Positions 1 to 5,583 of a stretch of DNA of 7,037 nucleotides are shown piece after piece (the stretch's first letter is position 1; every line of letters begins with the position of its first letter). The translations under genes and the position numbers were made by a program. Source of the stretch: an uncultured Verrucomicrobiota bacterium (lineage in GTDB: Bacteria > Verrucomicrobiota > Verrucomicrobiia > Limisphaerales > UBA1096); contig CAJXAU010000082.1 in assembly GCA_913050205.1 (NCBI GenBank), positions 1-7,037 of the forward strand, read 5' to 3'. The notes beneath the pieces were generated by a model. That model had not been told where the DNA came from and ran no database searches. It saw only the letters and a list, made by a program, of their open reading frames with translations.

Positions 1-1276
1 CGGCGATGCACCAAAGGCTCTCGTGTGTTCGCAGGTAGATCGCCCCATCCGAGGCCGCCAACGTGGAGTTCGAGTATTCCCCGACCGAGTTCGTCGCAAG
101 CAATTCGAACTTCGGGGCCGCACGGAACACATTCGTGTCGCCAGACTGGTTGGTCACGTAAACTCGATCACCCACGAGGATCGGCGAGGCCCACGATGCA
201 GCGTTGTTGGCGGTGGACGGCAGGCGCTCCTCGAAAACCACCTTGCCGGTTTTCATGTCCACGCACTCCGCGAAACCGGACATGTTGGCGAAAAACGCGT
301 AGCCGTTCCGGATGACCGCCGTACCGAGTCTGTTTTTCTTCGATCGCGGATCGTGCCATACGCGCTTGGCCGTAATATCGCCCTCGCCGCCGGGTTTCAC
401 CGCGATGGATGCCCCGAAGTAACCGCCCATCGAGAGAACCACGTTGCCGTCATAAACCGGCGACGTGTAAACCAGCGGATTCAGGCCGCTGCACCTCCAG
501 AGTTCCTTGCCGTCCTCCGGGTTGAACGCCCACAGAATGTTTGCCCCGCTGAGGATCACCTCGTGCCGACCGTTCGCCTCGATCACGATCGGGGTGGTGA
601 AGGCACCGTTGATGCCGCCGTTGCGCCCGCGAAAACCATCCACCCGCTTGGGATCGTCCTTTTCCTCAATCTTCCGTTTCCACAACGTACGCCCGCTCAA
701 CTTGTCGAGCCCGTACAGCGTCGAGCCCGGCCCGGGGCCGTGATACACGAGGCAGATGTCTCCAAACAAAACCGGTGAAGTGCCATTCCCCCAGACATGC
801 TTTTGCGGCCCAAGGTCACGGTGCCAAAGTTGTTCGCCGTCCAAGTCGTACGCCGCCACGCCGGCGGAGGCGTAGTTGGCCACCACCACGCGGCCGTCAG
901 TCACCGGCGACCCGGAACAGTATGGGTTGGTCTGGTGTGTCTGCTCCGCTTTCTCGTACACCACGCCCTTTTGCCAAAGCAGCGTGCCGTTGGTCTTGTC
1001 GAAGCACATCACAGAACGCCGTTTATCGGCTTCCGTCGCCTGTGTGATGAATACCTTCTCTCCCCAGATGATGGGCGAACTGTTGCCACGGTCTGGCAGT
1101 GGGACACGCCAGCGAACATTTTTCTTTTTGTCCCACTTCAGAGGAAGTTTACCATCGCGAACGATGCCGGTCCCGGCAAGGTCACCCCTCCACGACGGCC
1201 AGTTACCGGCCTGCGAATCAACCGACCACCCCCCGCATAATGCCACCAAAATAGATAAACGAAACAAACGGCTCAT
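1..1276 (-). CDS. Exported PQQ-like beta-propeller repeat protein, C-terminus cut by window edge
   Basis: Reading the minus strand from ATG at 1276 gives 425 uninterrupted codons to the left edge. The first 23 residues are a Sec signal peptide (hydrophobic LSILVALCGGW, likely cleavage after DSQA). WPSWRG at 26-31 is the usual opening of PQQ-like propeller proteins. Blades then repeat with the typical DG-x-x-LW ends, for example NGTLLWQK (96-103), DLDGEQLW (144-151), and later SGRTLWKR, EDGKELWR and TGKVVFEE. NPYCSGSPV (117-125) is another familiar segment. The family (PQQ_2, related to BamB) forms beta-propellers used as scaffolds or enzymes in the periplasm; a bound PQQ cofactor cannot be claimed from sequence. 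The visible end, YLRTHESLWCIA, resembles the last blade, so probably only a few residues are missing. There is no Shine-Dalgarno sequence: TTCTCCGG precedes the ATG. It lies 90 bases downstream of the hydrolase gene on the same strand and may belong to the same transcript. The propeller call is firm; the substrate is unknown. Confidence 0.9.
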   Translation of the reverse strand, partial: MSRLFRLSILVALCGGWSVDSQAGNWPSWRGDLAGTGIVRDGKLPLKWDKKKNVRWRVPLPDRGNSSPIIWGEKVFITQATEADKRRSVMCFDKTNGTLLWQKGVVYEKAEQTHQTNPYCSGSPVTDGRVVVANYASAGVAAYDLDGEQLWHRDLGPQKHVWGNGTSPVLFGDICLVYHGPGPGSTLYGLDKLSGRTLWKRKIEEKDDPKRVDGFRGRNGGINGAFTTPIVIEANGRHEVILSGANILWAFNPEDGKELWRCSGLNPLVYTSPVYDGNVVLSMGGYFGASIAVKPGGEGDITAKRVWHDPRSKKNRLGTAVIRNGYAFFANMSGFAECVDMKTGKVVFEERLPSTANNAASWASPILVGDRVYVTNQSGDTNVFRAAPKFELLATNSVGEYSNSTLAASDGAIYLRTHESLWCIA

Positions 1277-1352
1277 CCGGAGAAGGTAAACCGCCAACGC
1301 CCCCTTGGGCAGTCTTTTTTCGGGGGGAACGGCTGGGTGCCGTCTCAGCCTG

Positions 1353-1366
1353 CGCTTGGCCAGCGG
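1353..1366. repeat. Degraded copy of the CGCTTGGCCAAGCG palindrome
   Basis: The sequence CGCTTGGCCAGCGG lacks one A relative to the palindrome consensus. It abuts the TAA stop of the hydrolase gene (1367-1369), so it lies in the 3' untranslated DNA between that gene and the propeller gene. Confidence 0.5.
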
Positions 1367-2062
1367 TTATTTGAGTGCCTGCAGGATGACTTTGGCCACG
1401 CTCTCGGCCAGCGCCTTGGAGCCGTCCTTGGTGTAGTGGACGTTCGCCGGAAGCATGATCTCCTTCATCCGTTCGCGGCTCATCGTGAACAGGTCGTGCG
1501 TGGGAACGCCGTGGCGAATCATCACCCGCTCCGCTGCGGTGTTATACCTGATTGAGTCGCCCACGTAGCGGCCCTTCGATCCGGGTGGCACCGGCGTCGT
1601 GTTGCGCCAGATCAGCTTGGCCTTGGTTTTCTTTAATCGTTGTACAAGGCGATCGAGATTTTTTTCGTAGTCCTCCAATGTCACCTGCACCTTGCCTCCC
1701 TTTTTCTTCGGGAAAAGGTTTTCGCCGTTCGGCCCCATGTGCTTCAAGTCGTGGAGGCCCCAGTTGAAGTGGATGACATCCCACTTTTTCTTCCCAAGCC
1801 ACGACTCGATTTGCGCCAACCCCTTGACGGTTGGGCCGCCGTTGGTCGGGATGCGATGCAGGTTCACCTTGCCCTTGAGCAGTTCACGTGTCGGCAGCGT
1901 GTATCCAATCGAAATGGAGTCGCCGATCAACAACACACGCGGCAGGCCTGGTCGATCCTCGATCGCGGCCATCGGGTTCGGGCGCTTGGCTTTGTTGTTT
2001 TGTGCTTGGCCAAGCGCGGGCAGGAGTGCCGCCGTCAGGAGAAGGAAAATGAATCGTTTCAT
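1367..2062 (-). CDS. Exported SGNH/GDSL-like hydrolase
   Basis: A 231-residue protein starting at MKRFIFLLL. A longer in-frame ATG exists at 2179, but the start at 2062 gives a clean signal peptide (residues 1-20, ending ALGQA) and an ATGA overlap with the upstream stop. The mature protein has the SGNH block I motif VLLIGDSISIGY (43-54), with Ser49 as predicted nucleophile. FNWGLHDLK (99-107) stands where classical members have GxND, and PANVHYTKDG (205-214) at the C-terminus supplies the catalytic His209. The family contains esterases, lipases and carbohydrate deacetylases of the periplasm or cell surface. Oddities: the block V DxxH motif reads ANVH, so the usual Asp is Ala206, and the oxyanion Asn of GxND is His104. 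Both may be subfamily traits. The nucleotidyltransferase gene lies directly upstream, which fits a job in glycan modification, but the substrate is unknown. Confidence 0.88.
   Translation of the reverse strand: MKRFIFLLLTAALLPALGQAQNNKAKRPNPMAAIEDRPGLPRVLLIGDSISIGYTLPTRELLKGKVNLHRIPTNGGPTVKGLAQIESWLGKKKWDVIHFNWGLHDLKHMGPNGENLFPKKKGGKVQVTLEDYEKNLDRLVQRLKKTKAKLIWRNTTPVPPGSKGRYVGDSIRYNTAAERVMIRHGVPTHDLFTMSRERMKEIMLPANVHYTKDGSKALAESVAKVILQALK
2003..2016. repeat. Palindromic repeat copy inside the hydrolase signal peptide
   Basis: TGCTTGGCCAAGCG matches CGCTTGGCCAAGCG at 13 of 14 positions. On the minus strand it encodes ALGQA, the end of the signal peptide of the hydrolase. Confidence 0.85.
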
Positions 2063-2814
2063 TGAGATGGGTTGTTGGAAAAAATCTGGTCTGCCTCTTC
2101 GAGTGTTTCCTTGGAACCGATGTCGTACCATGTGCCGGGAACGCTCCACGTGTAGACCGGCATCTGTGGGTAAAGCCACTGGATCAGCCGACCGGGCTGG
2201 TCGGGGTTGTTACCGTCAGCGATGTACTGGTCGATCAATGGCAGCACCGCCTTGGGATAATGATACAGCGCAATGCCAATGAGGGTTGATTTCGGTTCAG
2301 CCGGTTTTTCCTCAAAACTGACAATGTGCCCCTCGGCGTTGGGCTCGACCACGCCGTACTTGGTCGCCTCCTCGAGGCTTCCGACATCGTACACACCAAG
2401 CACCGGGGCGTTTGTCTCGGCGCACATCCGGCCATAATCCCCCAGCCCGGCGCTGAACAAATTGTCCCCGGCCACCACGATCACATCGTCGTCCACGTTT
2501 TGGCTTTTCAAAACCAGGTGCAAATCGCCGATGGCACCGAGTTTATTGGTGTCGTCAGTCGAATGATCGTTCACCACCGTAACCGGTGCAGAAAACTCGG
2601 AAAGATCGCGATTCGCCGCCCAATCCTCAAAATGCCCCGCAAACTTCTCATTGGTAACGACGTAGACATGATCGATGGCCTCGATCGGCGCGAGGCTCTT
2701 GAGGACGTGATCGACCATCGGTTTGCCCGCGATCGGCAAAAGTGGCTTGGGTTGATTTAACGTAAGTGGATACAGTCGAGTGGCATAGCCCGCTGCTAAA
2801 ATAACCAGTTTCAT
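2059..2814 (-). CDS. Sugar-phosphate nucleotidyltransferase (RmlA/GlmU-N-like)
   Basis: A 251-residue cytoplasmic enzyme of the NTP_transferase family, which joins a nucleoside triphosphate and a sugar 1-phosphate to give an NDP-sugar and pyrophosphate. The N-terminus LAAGYATRLYPLT (6-18) is the nucleotide-binding loop, in the AAGYATR variant rather than GGxGTR. It is followed by the signature lysine in PKPLLP (22-27). VVAGDN (113-118) carries the predicted metal-binding Asp117; KYGVVE (152-157) and EEKP (168-171) are the conserved sugar-site segments; WYDIGS (229-234) supplies the second metal aspartate, Asp231. The length is that of a single catalytic domain with no added hexapeptide-repeat acyltransferase. 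The start is fixed because the canonical MKLVILAAG begins right at 2814. The stop TGA overlaps the ATG of the hydrolase (ATGA, 2062-2059), suggesting translational coupling. Nucleotide and sugar specificity (dTTP-glucose, UTP or GTP-mannose) cannot be decided by eye. Confidence 0.93.
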   Translation of the reverse strand: MKLVILAAGYATRLYPLTLNQPKPLLPIAGKPMVDHVLKSLAPIEAIDHVYVVTNEKFAGHFEDWAANRDLSEFSAPVTVVNDHSTDDTNKLGAIGDLHLVLKSQNVDDDVIVVAGDNLFSAGLGDYGRMCAETNAPVLGVYDVGSLEEATKYGVVEPNAEGHIVSFEEKPAEPKSTLIGIALYHYPKAVLPLIDQYIADGNNPDQPGRLIQWLYPQMPVYTWSVPGTWYDIGSKETLEEADQIFSNNPSQ

Positions 2815-2826
2815 GCTCGGCGACGC

Positions 2827-2855
2827 AGCCTAGGGACGCCTGCGATTTCAGTCAA
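2827..2855 (-). promoter_or_regulatory. Sigma70-like promoter candidate for the nucleotidyltransferase-hydrolase pair
   Basis: On the minus strand TTGACT (2855-2850) and TAGGCT (2832-2827) are spaced by exactly 17 bases. The -35 box matches TTGACA at 5 of 6 and the -10 box TATAAT at 3 of 6. Transcription would start near 2820, only about six bases before the ATG at 2814, giving an almost leaderless mRNA, which fits the absence of a Shine-Dalgarno sequence. Confidence 0.4.
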
Positions 2856-2923
2856 CGACCGGCGTTGATCTCGTTTTTTGTGTCTGCAAAAAAATGAAGA
2901 AAAATTGAAACCTCACCCCCTCT

Positions 2924-3022
2924 CGAGCGTATAGGGCGTGGCATCGTACTTAAGACTAAGTGCGGTGTGTTTTCATCGGGTTGGCCCTCGTTCAGTGTAA
3001 AAGCTGGGCGGGGGCTTTTTTT
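2924..3022 (+). ncRNA. Candidate structured RNA or leader of unknown class
   Basis: On the plus strand CATCGTACTTA (2942-2952) pairs with TAAGTGCGGTG (2957-2967) across the loop AGAC, giving 11 consecutive pairs including two G-U pairs. A further G-U (2941/2968) extends it. The G-U pairs favour the plus strand as the transcribed one. Flanking segments can pair outside it: AGGGC (2933-2937) with GCCCT (2984-2988), and GAGCG (2925-2929) with CGTTC (2989-2993), leaving an asymmetric internal loop. A terminator-like hairpin follows at 2999-3022. It could be a free small RNA or the 5' leader of the thioredoxin-NHL gene. I do not recognise it as tmRNA, SRP RNA, 6S RNA or a known riboswitch. The central hairpin is solid; the rest is inference. 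Confidence 0.35.
2999..3022 (+). terminator. Terminator- or attenuator-like hairpin with T tract
   Basis: AAAAGC (2999-3004) pairs with GCTTTT (3014-3019) around a nine-base loop, and the T run spans 3016-3022. The stem is weak, with only two G-C pairs. An alternative stem excludes it: TGGGCGG (3005-3011) with CCGCCCA (3026-3032) would place the T tract in its loop. The pair of exclusive structures suggests an attenuator ahead of the plus-strand gene, but this is speculative. Confidence 0.35.
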
Positions 3023-3050
3023 CTGCCGCCCAAGCGTTTCACTATCCCAC

Positions 3051-3074
3051 TGATTTCCAATTTATTGCCAATCA
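3051..3074. promoter_or_regulatory. Dyad-symmetric site, possible operator
   Basis: Outer arms TGATT (3051-3055) and AATCA (3070-3074) and inner arms CAAT (3058-3061) and ATTG (3064-3067) share one centre, so 9 of 12 opposing positions are complementary over 24 bases. It is AT-rich and lies upstream of the thioredoxin-NHL gene, as a homodimeric repressor site might. No regulator gene is visible in the window. Confidence 0.25.
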
Positions 3075-3111
3075 ATCCGGTCACCCCCCCCTATCGGCAG
3101 CGAGACTTGTG

Positions 3112-3123
3112 ACGTTATAACGT
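3112..3123. promoter_or_regulatory. Perfect 12-base palindrome ACGTTATAACGT with -10-like core
   Basis: ACGTTATAACGT equals its own reverse complement, and the outer GT/AC pairs at 3109-3110 and 3125-3126 extend the symmetry past one mismatch. TATAAC (3116-3121) inside it resembles a -10 box, which would place the start near 3128, ahead of the proposed GTG at 3220. No good -35 box lies at the right distance, so this could be a regulator site, a promoter core or chance. Confidence 0.28.
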
Positions 3124-3219
3124 AACCGTGTGTTGAGCCGACAAAAAGTCCGTTCACCAAAAAATCGGCCACACGACTGCAAACTTGCAACCGTTCGGGG
3201 GCGACGGCAGTTTGTCCGC

Positions 3220-5385
3220 GTGACTCAGTATTTGCCTTTATCGATTTTTCGCTTGGCCAAGCGCTTGGCCAAACCGGCAGTCGCCCTGCTTTTTTCCATT
3301 ACATCCCTTTCGTTTGGCCAAGCGGCCGACCTGCCGCCGCGCAGCGAGCGTTTCCCGGAACTGCTCAAGCAGCTTCACGCCCATATCGAGCGCGTCGACC
3401 AGCGTGCGGACGCCCTCAAGGCACCGGAGTTTCCCGAGGGCAAGGATTGGTTCAACTCACCACCGCTGTCGTTTAGCAAGCAACTGGCCGGGAAAATCGT
3501 CGTGCTGGATTTCTGGACATATTGCTGCATCAACTGCATCCACATACTGCCAGACCTCGTCGAACTGGAGGAACGCTATGCCGGTTACCCGGTGGCGTTC
3601 GTCGGGGTGCATTCGGCCAAGTTTGAAAACGAAAAAGTCTCCGCCAACATTCGGGATGCCGTGCTGCGATACGAGATCGCCCACCCGGTGGTGAATGACG
3701 ACGAGATGCGCATGTGGCGGGAGGTCGGTGTCCGCAGTTGGCCATCGCTCGCCGTGGTCGGCCCCAAGGGCAATCTCATGCTACTGGTCTCCGGCGAGGG
3801 CAACAAAGAGGTGCTCGATGCCTGCATTACGGCGGCGCTGGAGTTTTATCCCAAGGAACTGTTTCGCCACGACCCGGTGCCAATGTCGCCAGAGAAGGAC
3901 AAAGCCGTCGTCAGTTCCCCGCTGCGTTACCCCGGCAAACTCGCCATCGATGCCAAGGCCGGGCTGCTTTACATCAGTGACTCAAACAACCACCGCATCG
4001 TCGTGACGGATCTCGACGGCAAGTTCATCGAAACAATCGGCACCGGACGCATCGGGCTGATCGACGGCGCGTATGATAAGGCCCGTTTTTTCCGGCTGCA
4101 GGGCATGGCACTGCACAACGAAAAACTCTACGTCGCCGATGCAGAGAATCACGCCCTGCGCGTGGTTGATACCAAGGCCAAAACCGTGACTACGCTCGTC
4201 GGCAACGGCACACAGGGGCGTGACTACAACGGCGGCCGGGGAGGCCGCGAGCAAGTCATCAGCACCCCGTGGGATGTGTACGTCGAGGCCGACAAGGTGT
4301 TCATCGCCATGGCCGGCACACACCAAATCTGGGTGTACGATCTTGAGAAGAAAATCGCCCACAACTTCAGCGGCAACGGCTCCGAGCAGAATCTCAACCA
4401 CCCCGATCCGTTTCAGGCCGCCTGGGCCCAGCCGTCCGGCCTCACTGTCGGTGCCGGAGAACTGTTCATCGCAGACAGCGAGAGCAGCACAGTGCGCGCG
4501 ATCCATCTCGAGACCGGCGCAACACGCACCATTGCCGGCGGCGAAGATGCCCGCCCCCGCAACCTGTTTGCGTTTGGAGATATCGACGGGATCGGCGAAA
4601 AGGCCCGAATGCAGCACGTCCTCGGCGTGCAGTGGTGGGAGAAGGAAAAGAAGGTCATCGTTGCAGACACGTACAACCATCGACTCAAGCTGCTCGACCC
4701 GAAGGCCAATGAAGTCAAGCGCTGGGTTGGTTCCGGCAAGCCCGGACTGAAGGACGGCAAGGCGCTTGAGGCCCAGTTTTCCGAGCCGTCCGGCTTTGCG
4801 CTTGGCCCGGATGCCAAGACGCTTTACGTCGCCGACACGAATAACCACGTGATTCGTGTGGTCGACCTCGCCTCGCTCGAAGTCCGCACGCTCAAGCTCA
4901 CCGGTGTCCCCTCCGCACAGGAACCGATCGCCCCGCGCAGCGTGCGTCTGGCCGACCTGCCCGGCACGCCCACCGTCCGCACCGAGCCGTTGCGCTTGGC
5001 CAAGGGCAAGGCCGGTGCACTCACGCTCAGCCTCAAGCTGCCAAGTGGCCATAAGTATACCGAGGCCGCCGGTAGCCGTTGGCAGGTCATCGCCGATGAA
5101 GATTCACCGGTCTCGATCGATGAGGCCAAAGCCAGCGGAGCCCTCACCGGCAGCGGCTCAATCTCCATCCCTGTTCAAATGAGGGAAGGAGCCAAGGAAG
5201 GCCTCGTTCGAGTGGAAGCGATCGCCTATTTCTGCAGGGACGAAGGCGCCTGCCAGGTCTCCAGCGTGTTGTTCGAGATTCCCGTTGCGCTTGGCCAAGC
5301 GGCGGAAAAACCGGTTGAGTTGAAGCACACCTTCAACAGCCAAGTCGCCCAGTTTGGCCTCCCGTCTGGCCAAGGGGACAACTGA
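3220..5385 (+). CDS. Exported thioredoxin-NHL beta-propeller protein (NHLRC2-like)
   Basis: About 721 residues from GTG at 3220. No in-frame ATG occurs before the thioredoxin domain, so the start is GTG or TTG: 3130, 3133, 3220 and 3232 are possible. I chose 3220 because it places a normal signal peptide first (basic RLAKRLAK, hydrophobic AVALLFSITSLSF, cleavage near GQA). A thioredoxin-like domain follows, with WTYCCINC (redox Cys103 and Cys106, plus Cys102) and the cis-proline region RSWPSLAVV. From about residue 250 to 545 six NHL-type blades can be counted, for example LYISDSNNHRIVV, LYVADAENHALRVV, LFIADSESSTVRA, VIVADTYNHRLKLL and LYVADTNNHVIRVV. About 160 C-terminal residues form a beta-rich domain. 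This order and the CCINC motif match the animal NHLRC2 family and its bacterial relatives. Its role is probably thiol redox or protein interaction outside the cytoplasm; the partner is unknown. Four copies of the palindromic repeat lie inside the gene, plus a degraded one overlapping the first. Confidence 0.9.
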   Translation: MTQYLPLSIFRLAKRLAKPAVALLFSITSLSFGQAADLPPRSERFPELLKQLHAHIERVDQRADALKAPEFPEGKDWFNSPPLSFSKQLAGKIVVLDFWTYCCINCIHILPDLVELEERYAGYPVAFVGVHSAKFENEKVSANIRDAVLRYEIAHPVVNDDEMRMWREVGVRSWPSLAVVGPKGNLMLLVSGEGNKEVLDACITAALEFYPKELFRHDPVPMSPEKDKAVVSSPLRYPGKLAIDAKAGLLYISDSNNHRIVVTDLDGKFIETIGTGRIGLIDGAYDKARFFRLQGMALHNEKLYVADAENHALRVVDTKAKTVTTLVGNGTQGRDYNGGRGGREQVISTPWDVYVEADKVFIAMAGTHQIWVYDLEKKIAHNFSGNGSEQNLNHPDPFQAAWAQPSGLTVGAGELFIADSESSTVRAIHLETGATRTIAGGEDARPRNLFAFGDIDGIGEKARMQHVLGVQWWEKEKKVIVADTYNHRLKLLDPKANEVKRWVGSGKPGLKDGKALEAQFSEPSGFALGPDAKTLYVADTNNHVIRVVDLASLEVRTLKLTGVPSAQEPIAPRSVRLADLPGTPTVRTEPLRLAKGKAGALTLSLKLPSGHKYTEAAGSRWQVIADEDSPVSIDEAKASGALTGSGSISIPVQMREGAKEGLVRVEAIAYFCRDEGACQVSSVLFEIPVALGQAAEKPVELKHTFNSQVAQFGLPSGQGDN
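3250..3273. repeat. Two overlapping palindromic repeat copies in the signal peptide
   Basis: A perfect CGCTTGGCCAAGCG at 3250-3263 runs into a second copy starting at 3262 (CGCTTGGCCAAA), sharing the CG. Together they encode RLAKRLAK, the basic n-region of the signal peptide of the thioredoxin-NHL protein. Confidence 0.88.
3311..3324. repeat. Palindromic repeat copy at the signal-peptide cleavage region
   Basis: CGTTTGGCCAAGCG matches the 14-base consensus at 13 positions. It is read in the frame giving FGQA, directly at the predicted cleavage site and in a different frame from the copy 48 bases upstream. Confidence 0.82.
4993..5006. repeat. Palindromic repeat copy in the propeller to C-terminal domain linker
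   Basis: CGCTTGGCCAAGGG matches the consensus at 13 of 14 positions and encodes RLAKG in the stretch after the last NHL blade. Confidence 0.8.
5288..5301. repeat. Perfect palindromic repeat copy near the C-terminus of the thioredoxin-NHL gene
   Basis: Exact CGCTTGGCCAAGCG, read as ALGQA in VALGQAAEK about 30 residues from the end of the protein. Confidence 0.88.
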
Positions 5386-5420
5386 CAGATCAGTACCTTT
5401 CCCAATTCGTACAGGATTCA

Positions 5421-5447
5421 CCAAGCGCCCCCTCGCACGGCGCTTGG
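5421..5447 (+). other. Hairpin after the thioredoxin-NHL gene built from inverted repeat arms
   Basis: CCAAGCGCC (5421-5429) is exactly complementary to GGCGCTTGG (5439-5447), giving a nine-pair GC-rich stem with a nine-base loop, 36 bases after the stop codon. The right arm is the first half of the palindrome copy at 5441-5454 and the left arm is an inverted half copy. No T tract follows directly (the first TTTT is at 5463), so it is not a classical Rho-independent terminator, but it may mark or stabilise the 3' end of the mRNA. Confidence 0.45.
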
Positions 5448-5454
5448 CCAAGCG
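5441..5454. repeat. Perfect intergenic copy of the palindromic repeat
   Basis: Exact CGCTTGGCCAAGCG in the gap between the thioredoxin-NHL gene and the next gene. This shows that the motif is not simply a codon-usage effect. Confidence 0.88.
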
Positions 5455-5530
5455 TAGTGCTGTTTTCCCGCCTAACCAAAAGTAGTCGCATACCGGCGAG
5501 ACGGATGCTCTATATTTTTATACTTAAACA

Positions 5531-5558
5531 TTGACTTTTATTCGTAGAACGGTACCGT
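5531..5558 (+). promoter_or_regulatory. Promoter candidate for the right-edge gene
   Basis: TTGACT (5531-5536) and TACCGT (5553-5558) are 16 bases apart in an AT-rich stretch. The -35 is the same hexamer as in the nucleotidyltransferase promoter candidate and both -10 boxes fit TANNNT. Transcription would start about 20 bases before the ATG at 5584. The -10 match is weak. Confidence 0.3.
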
Positions 5559-5583
5559 GGTCGAAGCAGATCGACTACACAAA

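Larger units (their letters stand above)
2815..3219. other. Gene-free divergent intergenic region
   Basis: No convincing protein-coding gene is seen here. The region separates the minus-strand nucleotidyltransferase from the plus-strand thioredoxin-NHL gene. It holds a minus-strand promoter candidate, an A-rich stretch at 2887-2910, a plus-strand RNA hairpin, a T-tract hairpin, and two dyad-symmetric sites, listed separately. The part from 3130 to 3219 is open in the frame of the following gene, but its codons (CGA, CAA, AAA, TCA, AAT) are unlike the GC-ending codons of that gene, so it is treated here as leader. Confidence 0.6.

Noticed and set aside
23..778. A 251-codon plus-strand open frame
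   Set aside because: It is antisense to the PQQ-like propeller gene, which has family motifs throughout; the plus-strand peptide is Arg/His/Val-rich without any motif.
1299..1320. GCCC/GGGC hairpin followed by TCTTTTTT on the plus strand, terminator-like
   Set aside because: No plus-strand gene lies upstream for it to terminate and the stem has only four pairs; on the minus strand, where the flanking genes are read, the T tract becomes an A tract.
2063..2179. N-terminal extension of the hydrolase to ATG at 2179
   Set aside because: The added 39 residues overlap the end of the nucleotidyltransferase gene in another frame, precede a perfect signal peptide and lack any secretory character.
2924..3022. 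6S RNA
   Set aside because: A closing stem, open bulge and terminal hairpin are suggestive, but the element is much shorter than the usual 160-200 bases and the characteristic conserved bulge sequence is not seen.
3982..5052. A 356-codon open frame on the minus strand
   Set aside because: It lies wholly antisense to the NHL propeller region of a well-supported gene and its translation shows no recognisable domain; long antisense frames are common opposite GC-rich codons.
1353..5454. CRISPR array or insertion-sequence ends as explanation of the repeated palindrome
   Set aside because: Spacing is irregular (tens to more than a thousand bases), copies are short and no transposase, cas gene or target-site duplication is visible.
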